A stretch of DNA of 32,608 nt from an uncultured Eubacteriales bacterium (GTDB lineage: Bacteria; Bacillota; Clostridia; Christensenellales; Borkfalkiaceae): NCBI GenBank assembly GCA_900542935.1, contig UQPN01000022.1, positions 1 through 32,608 of the forward strand. The letters are read 5' to 3'. How positions within the stretch are numbered: the first letter of the stretch is position 1; the number at the start of each line of letters is the position of its first letter. The notes beneath the pieces are model-generated. The model did no database searches and was not told where the DNA came from. It worked only from the letters and a program-made list of their open reading frames with translations. Below are positions 1-8,436 of the stretch, one piece after another. Both the position numbers and the translations under genes were made by a program.

Positions 1-909
1 TATCCAATCGCCTATCTTTTTATCCCATTCTTTCGGCTCGATTTTATCAAATCCACTCCCATCGAAAAATGTTAATTCGCCAAAGTAGATTTTATTATTC
101 ACTTCATAAAAGTCCACTCTTAATTCCGGAATATTTTTGGATAAAACAACTGCAAGCTCTTTCATTTTTTTGAAATTTATTGGCTTTGACGGCTTTACGA
201 GCGCATGTTCATACCCCCATTTTAAGTCAATCCAATTGAAATCCATATCAAAATAATCTGCCTTTGTTTTCCCTATTTCTCGATCACTATTGATCATAAT
301 TATTTTAGGCTCGCCGTTAAAGCAATAAAACTTATAATCACGTAACTGCCCCGTTTCATCTTCCATATATTTCTCTGCGATAATTTTACGCGGAACATTT
401 TTATAAGGCCATTCTCTGCCTGTCAGATAATAGTCCTGTTGCAACCCTTTTGTCAAATTTTTTCGGATTGCTTTTATCTGATTCTCCGTTAATTTGCTTT
501 TATCTTTGCAAATATACATGCCAAGTCCGGAATTATGGTTGCATTTCAGAACAAACTGATTCGGCAACGCATCAAAATCGATATCTTCCGCCTTATCCCA
601 TACACCGAGCAATGGGATAAGATACTCTTCGCCTATTGTTTCCTTAATGTAATCGCGCACTTTATATTTATCTACCATCATGGTATATTCAGGCTTTCGA
701 TCGTAAAGTTTAAGCCATTGCAACTTTTCATTAAAAGTTTTTGGATTATCTAAATGCAAATCTTCACCCATACAAGCCTTAAAACATTTTTTTAGATACT
801 CTTCGTCAGACATTTTATCGTACTTTCCAAAATGCGCATTAATCAGAAATCGATAATGGGGATTTATAATGTATTTTTTTGCCGCTCTCACATATCTTAT
901 TATTTGCAA
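1..909 (-). CDS. TupA-like ATP-grasp polysaccharide biosynthesis protein (3' end beyond window)
   Basis: The reading frame runs off the left edge with 303 codons in view. Seen: a FNEKLQWLKLYDR block, then FVLKCNHNSG, then near the C-terminus ELRVDFYEVNNKIYFGELTF and GSGFDKIEPKEWD. This is the pattern of the TupA-like ATP-grasp family, found in capsule, teichuronic and EPS loci and thought to ligate or transfer a residue onto a glycan. The conserved N-terminal part (YIINPHYRFL) lies upstream of the first ATG (813). I therefore chose the TTG at 909, which has a GAGG about 10 nt upstream; a GTG at 891 lacks a ribosome site. With this start the gene overlaps the end of the upstream polymerase gene by about 70 nt, consistent with coupled translation as the last visible EPS gene. 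The family is firm. The exact acceptor is unknown. Confidence 0.85.
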   Translation of the reverse strand, partial: MQIIRYVRAAKKYIINPHYRFLINAHFGKYDKMSDEEYLKKCFKACMGEDLHLDNPKTFNEKLQWLKLYDRKPEYTMMVDKYKVRDYIKETIGEEYLIPLLGVWDKAEDIDFDALPNQFVLKCNHNSGLGMYICKDKSKLTENQIKAIRKNLTKGLQQDYYLTGREWPYKNVPRKIIAEKYMEDETGQLRDYKFYCFNGEPKIIMINSDREIGKTKADYFDMDFNWIDLKWGYEHALVKPSKPINFKKMKELAVVLSKNIPELRVDFYEVNNKIYFGELTFFDGSGFDKIEPKEWDKKIGDWI

Positions 910-2119
910 TTTGTTTTTCCCTCGCTTTTCTTTTTAAGTTTTGAATATTAACAAAATGTATCATTAAATAGAAGTTTTGGTCCTTTGAGTAATAATTAAC
1001 ACTTCCGTAATCTAAAGCCAACATTATTAAAAGCCATATTGCAAAAAACATCGCTTGTTTTTTATCAGCGTTTCTGTATTTCCACAAGTTGTAAAATAAA
1101 TACACATAAATCGCGTAGTAAAATATAAAAGCAAAAATACCGCCACATGATAACAATTCTACAAAATTATTATGCAAATATGTCTTCTTTCCCAAATATT
1201 TATCAGTGATAAAATAGGAATTTGCAATTCCTATTCCACCAACCGGGTGTTCCGTAAATTCTTTCCAACCGATTTCAATCATTTTTTCACGTATTAAAGA
1301 CGAACCATCCGCTTTTCCGTTTCCGGTAAACGAATTAAACATTGTCTGCATACGCTGTTTAATCCCGGAAAATATTTCCAACTGCAAAAGTCCATAGATT
1401 ATTAAAACGGCAACAACGCAACCAAGTATAATTTTTCCAAACTTTTTAACAAAAGATTCATTCTGATTCTTTACAATAAAAGCCGAAAATACACCAACTA
1501 TCAAAAACAGCAATGCTTTTCTGCTTTGCGTCGCCCCAATCACAATCAAAACGGGAATCAGAAAGAAGCATGTCCACCTATTGCGTTTTTCAAAAAATTC
1601 ATTCGCTTGTATCATACAAGATAAAGCACAACACATTGCTATCGAATTCACATTTGCAAACTCATTGTCTGCACGCAAAGAACTGTCGGTCCCCGCTTTC
1701 AACAATTCGTCTACACCGTAAAACATCAATGAATAAAATGCAACAACGTACCCGGCCCACATTAAAATCCGCAAAAGCCTTGATACGTCTTTTTCTTTCA
1801 CAAAATACAGATACACGATATATGCGCAAATAAAGGTACGAAACAATGTTCTCGCCATTGTTATCGTACTCATTGCCGACTTTGCCCACAACGCCGTCAG
1901 CAGCACATAGGCTATAAACACAAGATATATCACGACGTACATATCAAAACGTAATACAATTTTATCATTGCGTTCCCATAAGCCTAAAACGTAAATCGCC
2001 AATGAAGCAGCTAAAAAAGCAAATTTACCCCATGTATATCCGTCAAATAATAAGAAAACGGCAAACAAAAATACCGCTACCACATTTATTAAATTGTGCA
2101 AAAACTTTTGTTTCGTCAT
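839..2119 (-). CDS. O-antigen ligase/polymerase (Wzy-like) membrane protein
   Basis: A 426-residue polytopic membrane protein with roughly ten to eleven hydrophobic segments and a long hydrophilic loop in its second half. Seen: a GGIGIANSYF stretch near residue 293, then LHNNFVELLSCGGIFAF, the conserved HN..E...GG pattern of the O-antigen ligase/Wzy_C superfamily. Such proteins polymerise undecaprenyl-linked repeat units on the outer face of the membrane, or transfer chains. With a sugar transferase and several glycosyltransferases in the same operon, the EPS polymerase is the natural role; a ligase cannot be excluded from sequence alone. It starts 7 nt after the stop of the upstream glycosyltransferase. 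The basic C-terminal tail overlaps the start of the next gene. Confidence 0.85.
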   Translation of the reverse strand: MTKQKFLHNLINVVAVFLFAVFLLFDGYTWGKFAFLAASLAIYVLGLWERNDKIVLRFDMYVVIYLVFIAYVLLTALWAKSAMSTITMARTLFRTFICAYIVYLYFVKEKDVSRLLRILMWAGYVVAFYSLMFYGVDELLKAGTDSSLRADNEFANVNSIAMCCALSCMIQANEFFEKRNRWTCFFLIPVLIVIGATQSRKALLFLIVGVFSAFIVKNQNESFVKKFGKIILGCVVAVLIIYGLLQLEIFSGIKQRMQTMFNSFTGNGKADGSSLIREKMIEIGWKEFTEHPVGGIGIANSYFITDKYLGKKTYLHNNFVELLSCGGIFAFIFYYAIYVYLFYNLWKYRNADKKQAMFFAIWLLIMLALDYGSVNYYSKDQNFYLMIHFVNIQNLKRKAREKQIANNKICESGKKIHYKSPLSISD

Positions 2120-2126
2120 ATTCTTT

Positions 2127-3248
2127 TTAATTCTCAGTTATTTCTTCACTTTCGCCAAACACCAGCCGCACAAATTCCTTGCTGACGTTTTCGATATCAT
2201 ATCCGTTTTTAATCATGATTTCCTTTGTTTGCATGCGGGTATCCGAAATCATGTTTAACGCCTCTTTTGCCCACTCTTCCGGGACTTTCAAAGGCATATA
2301 TCGCACCAAACCAGTAACGTTCGCTTCTTTCGTAATCGTATCTGCAATCAAACACGGCAATCCTGTTGCCTGTGCTTCTATCACGGTATTCGGCATTCCT
2401 TCGTAAAACGACGGAAACACAAACACGTCCATCGCCGAAAGTAATGCCGGAATATCCGAGCGAACACCAGTAAATATAACACTGCCATCAAGGTTTAATG
2501 CCTTGATTTTCTCTTTAATTTTATCTTCTAACTCACCTTTTCCTACAAGCATTAAAACGGTATCGGGATTTTTTTTATGAATCTCACTGAAAATGTCAAG
2601 TAAAAAAGAATGATTTTTTTGTTTCGAAAACCTGCCGACATGTCCGATAATCTTTACATTATCGTCGATAGAAAACTCTTTTCTGATATGATTTCTTGTT
2701 TGCTCGTCAAAACTATATACATTAAGATCTAAAGCGTTATGAAGAAGAATAGCTTTCCCCTTCTTTACGCAGTTTTTACCAAACATAAACTCGGCAGCTT
2801 CCGTCGACGGCGCAAGTTTTATATTGGCATTCCAACGAGGCAAAAAACGAAAAAATCGATGAATTAAAACCTCCTTACTTTTAGTTGATGTTGTGTTTGA
2901 ATTACTCGATCTGAAAACAGTAGTTTTTGCTCCGCCAAGACGTGCGGCAAACAATTCAAGAGCGGACAATGAGTGTTGTGACGTTCTCATCACGTAATCA
3001 TATTTCTCGCGCTTTACAAGTTTTTTTATCTCTTGAAAGTTGCGTATAATCCCAGAACTTTTGGGGTTTATCTGATATATTCGTCCACCCATTGAGAGTA
3101 TCTCATCATCATAATAACCTTTATCGGCAGTCGCTACGGCAAAATCCATCTGAAAATGACTTTTGTCAATTTTTCGGTATAGCTTCATTAAGAACGTTTC
3201 TGCGCCCCCTGCATTCATACTGCCGACAATACATAATAATCTCTTCAT
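2127..3248 (-). CDS. Glycosyltransferase family 4 (GT-B fold)
   Basis: 373 residues, the usual GT4 length. Seen: an N-terminal donor-independent domain beginning MKRLLCIVGSMNAGGAETF (the GGAE loop), the interdomain block GHVGRFSKQKNH near residues 202-213, and the nucleotide-sugar-binding motif EGMPNTVIEAQATG at 283-296, with the two glutamates in EX7E spacing. Known: retaining enzymes of this family add sugars to lipid-linked EPS or capsule units at the cytoplasmic face. The ATG overlaps the TGA of the preceding C5-epimerase gene by 4 nt (ATGA), so translation is probably coupled. EpsF-like proteins are the nearest resemblance I recognise. Donor and acceptor cannot be told from the sequence. 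Confidence 0.9.
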   Translation of the reverse strand: MKRLLCIVGSMNAGGAETFLMKLYRKIDKSHFQMDFAVATADKGYYDDEILSMGGRIYQINPKSSGIIRNFQEIKKLVKREKYDYVMRTSQHSLSALELFAARLGGAKTTVFRSSNSNTTSTKSKEVLIHRFFRFLPRWNANIKLAPSTEAAEFMFGKNCVKKGKAILLHNALDLNVYSFDEQTRNHIRKEFSIDDNVKIIGHVGRFSKQKNHSFLLDIFSEIHKKNPDTVLMLVGKGELEDKIKEKIKALNLDGSVIFTGVRSDIPALLSAMDVFVFPSFYEGMPNTVIEAQATGLPCLIADTITKEANVTGLVRYMPLKVPEEWAKEALNMISDTRMQTKEIMIKNGYDIENVSKEFVRLVFGESEEITEN

Positions 3249-4156
3249 TTCTCAAAAACCTTTTGACACGCTTTTTTTATAAAAGCTCTCTTCCTGTTCC
3301 ACCAACTATTTTGATATTTTTCAAACTTAGCCAGCATTTCAGAAAAGACCGCGTCATTATCTATCATTAGCAATGCTTTTAACTGTGCAATATGCAACTT
3401 ATGATAGAAAGGACTCGCTATCATTTTATCCATATCATATTTCGACCAATATCCACAATCAAAATCAGAAAGATGGCTTTTCAAAGTATTCAAAGTTAAT
3501 AATAATGCTGATTTATACTTCTCTTCATCACAATCCAAAGTTAAGTCATACAGTCCGAATAGAGAAAATATCCACCCATTTAAAATACACGGCTTGTCCA
3601 TAAATTCCATCAGGAATATCTCATCATTTTCATACCTACTTGTTCCTCCTTTTTCTATAGGAGTCAACATTAAATCAATCGCCTTTTTTGCGGCTAAAAA
3701 ATATTTCTCATCATTATGATATTTATTTGCTCTTAATAAGAGAGACGCCCCTTCTCCTTGCGCCATAGCACCATAAACAGAGTTTTTTCCGGCAAACGCC
3801 GATATATCCCATCCGCCTTTCTCATCCTGATTTTCAAACGCCCAATCAACACATTTCTTGAATTGAGCTATGTATTTTTCTTCATTTGTTTGAAGAACAA
3901 GGTCATAAGCGCCAAGACCATATTGCAAAATTGTTGTGGCAAAAATTATAGGTTTACCATCATCTGTGTGAGACGGCGGCAAACATTGTTTTTCTAAGGT
4001 TTCAGCATCTTTTGTAACCTTTTCGGTCAAATCATTATAATACCCAGCCAATTCATCTGGTTGAAAAAACTTTCCAAGTCCTTGATTAACGTGTAGGATG
4101 CTCTTCCCTGTCAACATTTTCAGCCATTTCTTGATTTTGTAAATTGAAACACCCAT
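3245..4156 (-). CDS. D-glucuronyl C5-epimerase domain protein
   Basis: 303 residues. Seen: a short basic N-terminus, GKSILHVNQGLGKFF near 17-31, GYYNDLTEKV, a MAQGEGASLLLRA block at 131-143, NGWIFSLFGLYD at 193-204, YWSKYD at 236-241 and SPFYHKLHIAQL at 248-259. These match the (alpha/alpha) toroid C-terminal domain of D-glucuronyl C5-epimerases, in which tyrosines and acidic residues around the NGW and SPFYH blocks form the active site. Known family role: conversion of glucuronic to iduronic acid units in a polymer such as heparosan. Inference: the EPS made here contains a hexuronic acid that is epimerised. The start overlaps the preceding GT4 gene by 71 nt; the internal ATG at 4117 would cut into conserved residues. 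There is no signal peptide, so any action is cytoplasmic or on lipid-linked material. Confidence 0.8.
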   Translation of the reverse strand: MGVSIYKIKKWLKMLTGKSILHVNQGLGKFFQPDELAGYYNDLTEKVTKDAETLEKQCLPPSHTDDGKPIIFATTILQYGLGAYDLVLQTNEEKYIAQFKKCVDWAFENQDEKGGWDISAFAGKNSVYGAMAQGEGASLLLRANKYHNDEKYFLAAKKAIDLMLTPIEKGGTSRYENDEIFLMEFMDKPCILNGWIFSLFGLYDLTLDCDEEKYKSALLLTLNTLKSHLSDFDCGYWSKYDMDKMIASPFYHKLHIAQLKALLMIDNDAVFSEMLAKFEKYQNSWWNRKRAFIKKACQKVFEK

Positions 4157-5210
4157 TTTCTATTCCTATCTTCTCACTCAAAATTCCAACAACTTTTTGT
4201 ATTTCGTAATTATAAGCCTCGTTCAAACAGTTTAATTTTTTATTTGTTATATTTTGCGGTTCTTTTGCTATATACTGCAAAATATCTACAATACACCGGA
4301 CTTTATGCGTCGAATACAAAAAACCAACCTGAGAACTAATAATCTCGGTATTATATTTCCAATCACTTGCTATAACCGGAACTCCCGATGCAAACGCATC
4401 AAGTATCGTACCCGCAAAACCCTCTCCACTATAGTAAGTCGGGAATAACAACGCAAAATAGTTTTTCAACACATCAACGCTTTTATCGTAATCCACAACG
4501 CCTCTATAGTTTACGTAATCCGGAAAAGTAGTTTTTAAATCTTCAAACCATTGCACTTGAGCAGAGTCTACTTGTCCGAATATATCCAATGTGTAAATTG
4601 TTCTTCCAGCTTCTTCATTCACTTCTTTTACGGCATTAACAGCGTCCTCTATGCCCTTTTCTTTCATTACGCGAGAGAATGTACAAAGTTTATAAGGTTC
4701 TCCCGTGGGATATACAAGTTCTTCCGGTTTCAGAATTTTTAAGTCTTTGCAATTCGGCATTATTACAATGTTCGTAAAACCTTGTTCTTCCAATGCCCTT
4801 TTCATCGTGTTTGTTTCCACATAAATTTCGTCAAAGCGTTTCAATTTTTTTGCAAGGCTTTTACGTGTTTTTAAAAATTCAGGAAGCCAGCCTCCGATAA
4901 CTACATAATGTAATTTTCTGTTTTTAAAAAATTTTCTGAAAAACGACAACAACGGAACATAAACTCGTAATCCGTTGTGCGCCGGAAAGATTATTACATT
5001 CTTTGCCTTTTTCAAAGCCTTCAGACTTTGGAAAGGAGCTTTCAGCAACGTGCTTTTTCCGCCTGCGGTATCAATTTTTATTACTTCATCTCTTTCAAGT
5101 TGCTTGCTCAACTCGTCGGTTATAATTTTGGTTTTTACGGTTTGACCGTTTAATAAAAGTTTACTATTGCCAAAATGACCAATAACAGAAACTGCTTTTA
5201 ATTGCTTCAT
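4086..5210 (-). CDS. Glycosyltransferase family 4 (GT-B fold)
   Basis: 374 residues. Seen: an N-terminal half with FPAHNGLRVYVPLLSF (about 75-90) and VVIGGWLPEF (103-112), a middle block FSRVMKEKGIEDAVNAV (178-194), and the donor-site motif GEGFAGTILDAFASGVPVI (262-280) carrying the EX7-type acidic pair. The second GT4 of the operon, it probably adds an internal sugar to the lipid-linked repeat unit. Its last 71 nt overlap the start of the C5-epimerase gene in another frame, an unusually long overlap for this operon. Its own ATG overlaps the stop of the upstream GT2 by 4 nt. Sugar specificity is not readable. Confidence 0.88.
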   Translation of the reverse strand: MKQLKAVSVIGHFGNSKLLLNGQTVKTKIITDELSKQLERDEVIKIDTAGGKSTLLKAPFQSLKALKKAKNVIIFPAHNGLRVYVPLLSFFRKFFKNRKLHYVVIGGWLPEFLKTRKSLAKKLKRFDEIYVETNTMKRALEEQGFTNIVIMPNCKDLKILKPEELVYPTGEPYKLCTFSRVMKEKGIEDAVNAVKEVNEEAGRTIYTLDIFGQVDSAQVQWFEDLKTTFPDYVNYRGVVDYDKSVDVLKNYFALLFPTYYSGEGFAGTILDAFASGVPVIASDWKYNTEIISSQVGFLYSTHKVRCIVDILQYIAKEPQNITNKKLNCLNEAYNYEIQKVVGILSEKIGIENGCFNLQNQEMAENVDREEHPTR

Positions 5211-5986
5211 TGTTTTATTCTTACCGCTTTTTCATATTTTTTCTTTTTCCAAACACCGAACCACATATTCCAACACGCGAGCCAAAACGCCACAACCGCA
5301 GGTTTTTCGTCGCAATAATGAAATAAATCGTAATGGCTTTTTAGTTTTTTACTTAATTTATCGTGCGAAATCGACTTTTTGCGTATTCTGTACTTTGCAA
5401 GATTTTCCGGCAAAAGATAACAATTTGCTTTTTTACATAGTTTCAATAGAATCGCATAATCGTTATTCTTTTTTATATCTTTAATCTGTATCAATCCAAA
5501 TGTTTTTGCGCTATACATAAACGTAAGACACCCGGGATAACCATAATGATACATTTTTCGCTTCGTTACGACTTTCGGTCCCGAAACAAGAATATTCAAT
5601 GGTTTAGATTCTTCGTCTATCTTTTCATATTGATGATAAGCAAAGGAGTAGTTGTTGCTTTGCATAAAGCTTATCATTCTTTCAAGTTTTTCTGAAGCCC
5701 ACAAATCATCTGAATCCAGAAACGCAATCCATTCTCCACGAGCCTCTCTCATTGCCCTATTTCTCGTAAGAGCAGCCCCACAATTCTTTTCGTTTTTGAA
5801 ATACTTGATCCTTTCGTCCGACAAAAACGGTTGCACGATTTCGTCGGTATTATCCGCAGAACAGTCGTCTACGATCAACAGCTCCCAATTTGTATATGTC
5901 TGTGCCAATACAGATTGTATCGATTCGCCGATAAATCGAGCCGTATTCCACGACGGCATTATGATTGAAACTAATCCATCTATCAT
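5207..5986 (-). CDS. Glycosyltransferase family 2 (GT-A fold)
   Basis: 259 residues from the chosen ATG. Seen: the N-terminal strand VSIIMPSWN, then ELLIVDDCSADNTDE, then the metal-binding FLDSDDLW (DXD-type, about residues 89-96), the signature of inverting GT2 enzymes. A C-terminal YRIRKKSISHDK block is typical of EPS GT2 proteins. A longer frame begins at a TTG at 6019 overlapping the upstream stop. I prefer the ATG at 5986 because an AGGAG lies 11 nt upstream and the protein then begins directly at the first beta strand. It probably adds the second sugar after the priming sugar transferase, judging from gene order. The operon neighbours are tightly packed. Confidence 0.88.
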   Translation of the reverse strand: MIDGLVSIIMPSWNTARFIGESIQSVLAQTYTNWELLIVDDCSADNTDEIVQPFLSDERIKYFKNEKNCGAALTRNRAMREARGEWIAFLDSDDLWASEKLERMISFMQSNNYSFAYHQYEKIDEESKPLNILVSGPKVVTKRKMYHYGYPGCLTFMYSAKTFGLIQIKDIKKNNDYAILLKLCKKANCYLLPENLAKYRIRKKSISHDKLSKKLKSHYDLFHYCDEKPAVVAFWLACWNMWFGVWKKKKYEKAVRIKQ

Positions 5987-6015
5987 AATAAACTTTACTC
6001 CTCTTTCGGATTCTG

Positions 6016-6789
6016 TCAATCTTTTTTTATACGTTCAGTAGCCGCCGCTTCGCTTTCAACTGCTGTCGTTTCGCATGTCGGCTCAACATAATCGCCTTTA
6101 TACTCTTTTCCGAGTACGGCAAATACCGTCATAAACATCGTCTTTATATCCCGCCAAAACCCAAACTTTTCAATCGCTTTCAGATTGTAATACATTTTGG
6201 CGGGCAGAATCTTTTCGATGTAAACCTTATCGGTATCTTCCGCCCCGTTCAGAAGCTCTGCTTCATCTTTATAATAAATACTTGCAAGACTTGTAACGCC
6301 GGCAGGCAATAAAAGCGTTGCCATCATTTCTGAGGTATACTCTGAAACATATTTCGGCACCTCGGGGCGCGTTCCCACAAAAGTCATCGTGCCACGGAAA
6401 ACGTCAATCAACTGACTTACCTCGTCGAGGCGACACTTACGAATCAACCTTCCCATCCTCGTAATGCGCGAGTCTTGGTCAACGGTAACCTGTGAACCCT
6501 TATCGGCATTCACTACCATCGAACGGAATTTAAATATTCTGAAATGTTTTCCGTATTGCGTAACCCGCTCTTGCCGATAAAATACCGGACCTTTGCTGTC
6601 GATTTTTATCGCAATCGCCAAAACAAGAAACAGCGGCGATAATACAATCAACATTAAGGCTGAAACGAAAATATCGAAAACGCGCTTCCAGAACAACGAA
6701 AAATTCTTTTTACGCAAAATATCGTAATATTTCCGCACTTCGTCCGTCTGCATTTCGGCAGGCAGCTTCTCCCATTTGCAAATCAGCAT
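6016..6789 (-). CDS. Undecaprenyl-phosphate sugar transferase (bacterial sugar transferase family, PglC/WcaJ-like)
   Basis: 257 residues. Seen: about 35 hydrophilic residues, then FWKRVFDIFVSALMLIVLSP forming the single re-entrant membrane helix. It is followed by GPVFYRQERV, FRIFKFRSMV, the catalytic-region RLDEVSQLIDVFRGTM and FVGTRPEVPKYV, in the order of the monotopic phosphoglycosyl transferase superfamily. Known: these enzymes transfer a sugar-phosphate from a UDP-sugar to undecaprenyl phosphate and so start repeat-unit synthesis. There is no long N-terminal membrane domain, so it is the short PglC-like form. The ATG is embedded in the upstream stop (TGATG), indicating coupling with the aminotransferase that may make its substrate. 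FVGTRPE replaces the commoner LVGPRP. Confidence 0.92.
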   Translation of the reverse strand: MLICKWEKLPAEMQTDEVRKYYDILRKKNFSLFWKRVFDIFVSALMLIVLSPLFLVLAIAIKIDSKGPVFYRQERVTQYGKHFRIFKFRSMVVNADKGSQVTVDQDSRITRMGRLIRKCRLDEVSQLIDVFRGTMTFVGTRPEVPKYVSEYTSEMMATLLLPAGVTSLASIYYKDEAELLNGAEDTDKVYIEKILPAKMYYNLKAIEKFGFWRDIKTMFMTVFAVLGKEYKGDYVEPTCETTAVESEAAATERIKKD

Positions 6790-7991
6790 CAAAGGTACTC
6801 CCGCAGAATATCCACGAAATTATCGATTACATATTGTACCTGTTCGTCAGTCAGACAAGTGTGCAACGGCAACGTAATTTCGTGTGCAAAATGGTTGTAC
6901 GCATTCGGATAATCTTTAATATCGAATCCGAGTTCCTTATATGCCGTGTGCATAGGAAGCGGCTTATAATGCACATTGCAGGCAATTTCGCGTTCCGCCA
7001 TTTTCGTAATGATTTCGCCGCGCTGCTCGTAAGTAATCTTCGGTATTTCCGTAATATACAAATGTCCCGAAGATTCGTGTTCGCTTGTATAATGCGGCAA
7101 CACCTTTACCCCAAGCGGCTTTAACGCCGCGTCATAACGCGCGATAATTTCTCTGCGCCGTTTTAACATTCCCGGGTATCTCTCAAATTGTTTTAACCCG
7201 ATTGCCGCAACGACGTCCGTCATATTACACTTATACCAAGTGCCGACAATATCATATTCCCACGCACCAAGCTTTGTTTTGGCAAGCGCGTCTTTTGATT
7301 GACCATGCAAACTCAGAAGTTGCAATTTATGATAAATGTCTTCATCGCTGATTCCGTCAATCGTCCGCCAAGTAAGCGCGCCGCCCTCCGCCGTTGTAAA
7401 ATTCTTCACGGCGTGAAAACTAAAACTTGAAAAATCGGCGATGGAACCGACCATCTTTCCGTGCCATTTTGCACCGAACGCGTGTGCCGTATCCGCACAA
7501 ACGGCAATTCTGCCGATTGCTTTCTGAATCTCATTCGACGGTTTAAATAAATGCTTCTTTTTCTCTACGATTTCAAAAATACGGTCGTAATCGCAAGGCA
7601 CGCCGCCGAGGTCAACAGGAATAATCGCCTTTGTCTTATCCGTAATCGCCTTTTCAAGCGCGTCATAATCCATTTCAAGACTATTTACTTGCGAATCGAT
7701 AAGTTTCAATGTTGCGCCGACGTGGCAAACAACGGAAGCCGAAGCCGTGTAGGTATATGCGGGAACGATTACTTCATCGCCCGCCCCGATGCCGAGAATA
7801 TGTAACGCCATTTCCGCACAAGCCGTCTGCGAATTAAGGCATACGCATTTATTTACGCCTATCCATTCGGCAATTTCTTTTTCAAGCTGCTTCGTTCTCG
7901 GACCGGTTGTAATCCAACCGGAACGCAAAGCATCTGCCACTTCATTGATTTCAAGCTCGGATATATCCGGAGGGGAAAAAGGTACTCTCAT
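6789..7991 (-). CDS. DegT/DnrJ/EryC1/StrS family PLP-dependent sugar aminotransferase
   Basis: 400 residues, full length for the family. Seen: SGWITTGPRTKQLE near residues 24-37, the PLP phosphate region LNSQTACAEMAL (52-63), CADTAHAFGA (165-174) with the PLP-contacting Asp, and SFHAVKNFTTAEGGAL (191-206) with the probable Schiff-base Lys196. Known role: transamination of a UDP-4-keto-6-deoxy sugar to an amino sugar. As first gene of the operon, directly before a PglC-like transferase, it may supply a 4-amino-4,6-dideoxy sugar for the priming step; this is inference, and no dehydratase or acetyltransferase partner is in view. A GGAG lies about 10 nt before the ATG. About 250 nt of leader separates it from the promoter at 8250-8278. 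Confidence 0.93.
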   Translation of the reverse strand: MRVPFSPPDISELEINEVADALRSGWITTGPRTKQLEKEIAEWIGVNKCVCLNSQTACAEMALHILGIGAGDEVIVPAYTYTASASVVCHVGATLKLIDSQVNSLEMDYDALEKAITDKTKAIIPVDLGGVPCDYDRIFEIVEKKKHLFKPSNEIQKAIGRIAVCADTAHAFGAKWHGKMVGSIADFSSFSFHAVKNFTTAEGGALTWRTIDGISDEDIYHKLQLLSLHGQSKDALAKTKLGAWEYDIVGTWYKCNMTDVVAAIGLKQFERYPGMLKRRREIIARYDAALKPLGVKVLPHYTSEHESSGHLYITEIPKITYEQRGEIITKMAEREIACNVHYKPLPMHTAYKELGFDIKDYPNAYNHFAHEITLPLHTCLTDEQVQYVIDNFVDILREYL

Positions 7992-8170
7992 TCAATAAAT
8001 CTCCATTAACTGACATCTATAATAACGGCATTAGCTATTTATCAACCTTCTCCCGCTGTTTACAAATGCCATATTTCTCCTTTTTATCGTCATTTCCCGC
8101 TTACACGCGCACCATCGAACGCCCCGTCAATAAACGCCCGGCGTCAACGTATGCCCGATAAAAATATTAA

Positions 8171-8241
8171 ATATTTTGTGTAATTCGCTTTTGGAAACAT
8201 GCTATATTCCCAAAAATTTTTATGCACTTTACACAAAATAT
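8171..8241 (-). promoter_or_regulatory. Structured leader hairpin of the EPS operon
   Basis: A perfect 13-bp inverted repeat, ATATTTTGTGTAA at 8171-8183 and its complement at 8229-8241, encloses 45 nt. Those 45 nt contain a second, nested repeat (TTTTGGAA at 8189-8196 against TTCCCAAAA at 8207-8215, one bulged C). On the minus strand the outer arm begins about two bases after the expected transcription start, and the 3' arm is followed by a U-rich stretch. It could be an attenuator, an mRNA-stabilising 5' stem, or an operator. The sequence does not decide between these. The rest of 7992-8170 shows nothing I can name. Confidence 0.5.
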
Positions 8242-8249
8242 CTTACTGT

Positions 8250-8278
8250 ATTATATCATACATTTCACTATTTTTCAA
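8250..8278 (-). promoter_or_regulatory. Promoter of the EPS operon
   Basis: On the minus strand TTGAAA (8278-8273) and a perfect TATAAT (8255-8250) are separated by exactly 17 nt, a housekeeping sigma-70/SigA arrangement. It points into the EPS operon and predicts a start near 8243, giving a leader of about 250 nt before the aminotransferase ATG. The flanking sequence is A/T-rich. Confidence 0.75.
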
Positions 8279-8436
8279 GTCCTTTACAGCATTTTCATCA
8301 AAAAATCAAAAATAAATCGCCGTTTGTCCGCGCGACTGTAAATTATTGCCATCGTTTAACAAACTACGATCCGAATTTTGCCGTTTTCGCATTTTTTTGC
8401 CTTTTCTGGCAAGGGGTAGGTAGCACGGAAAAAAGC

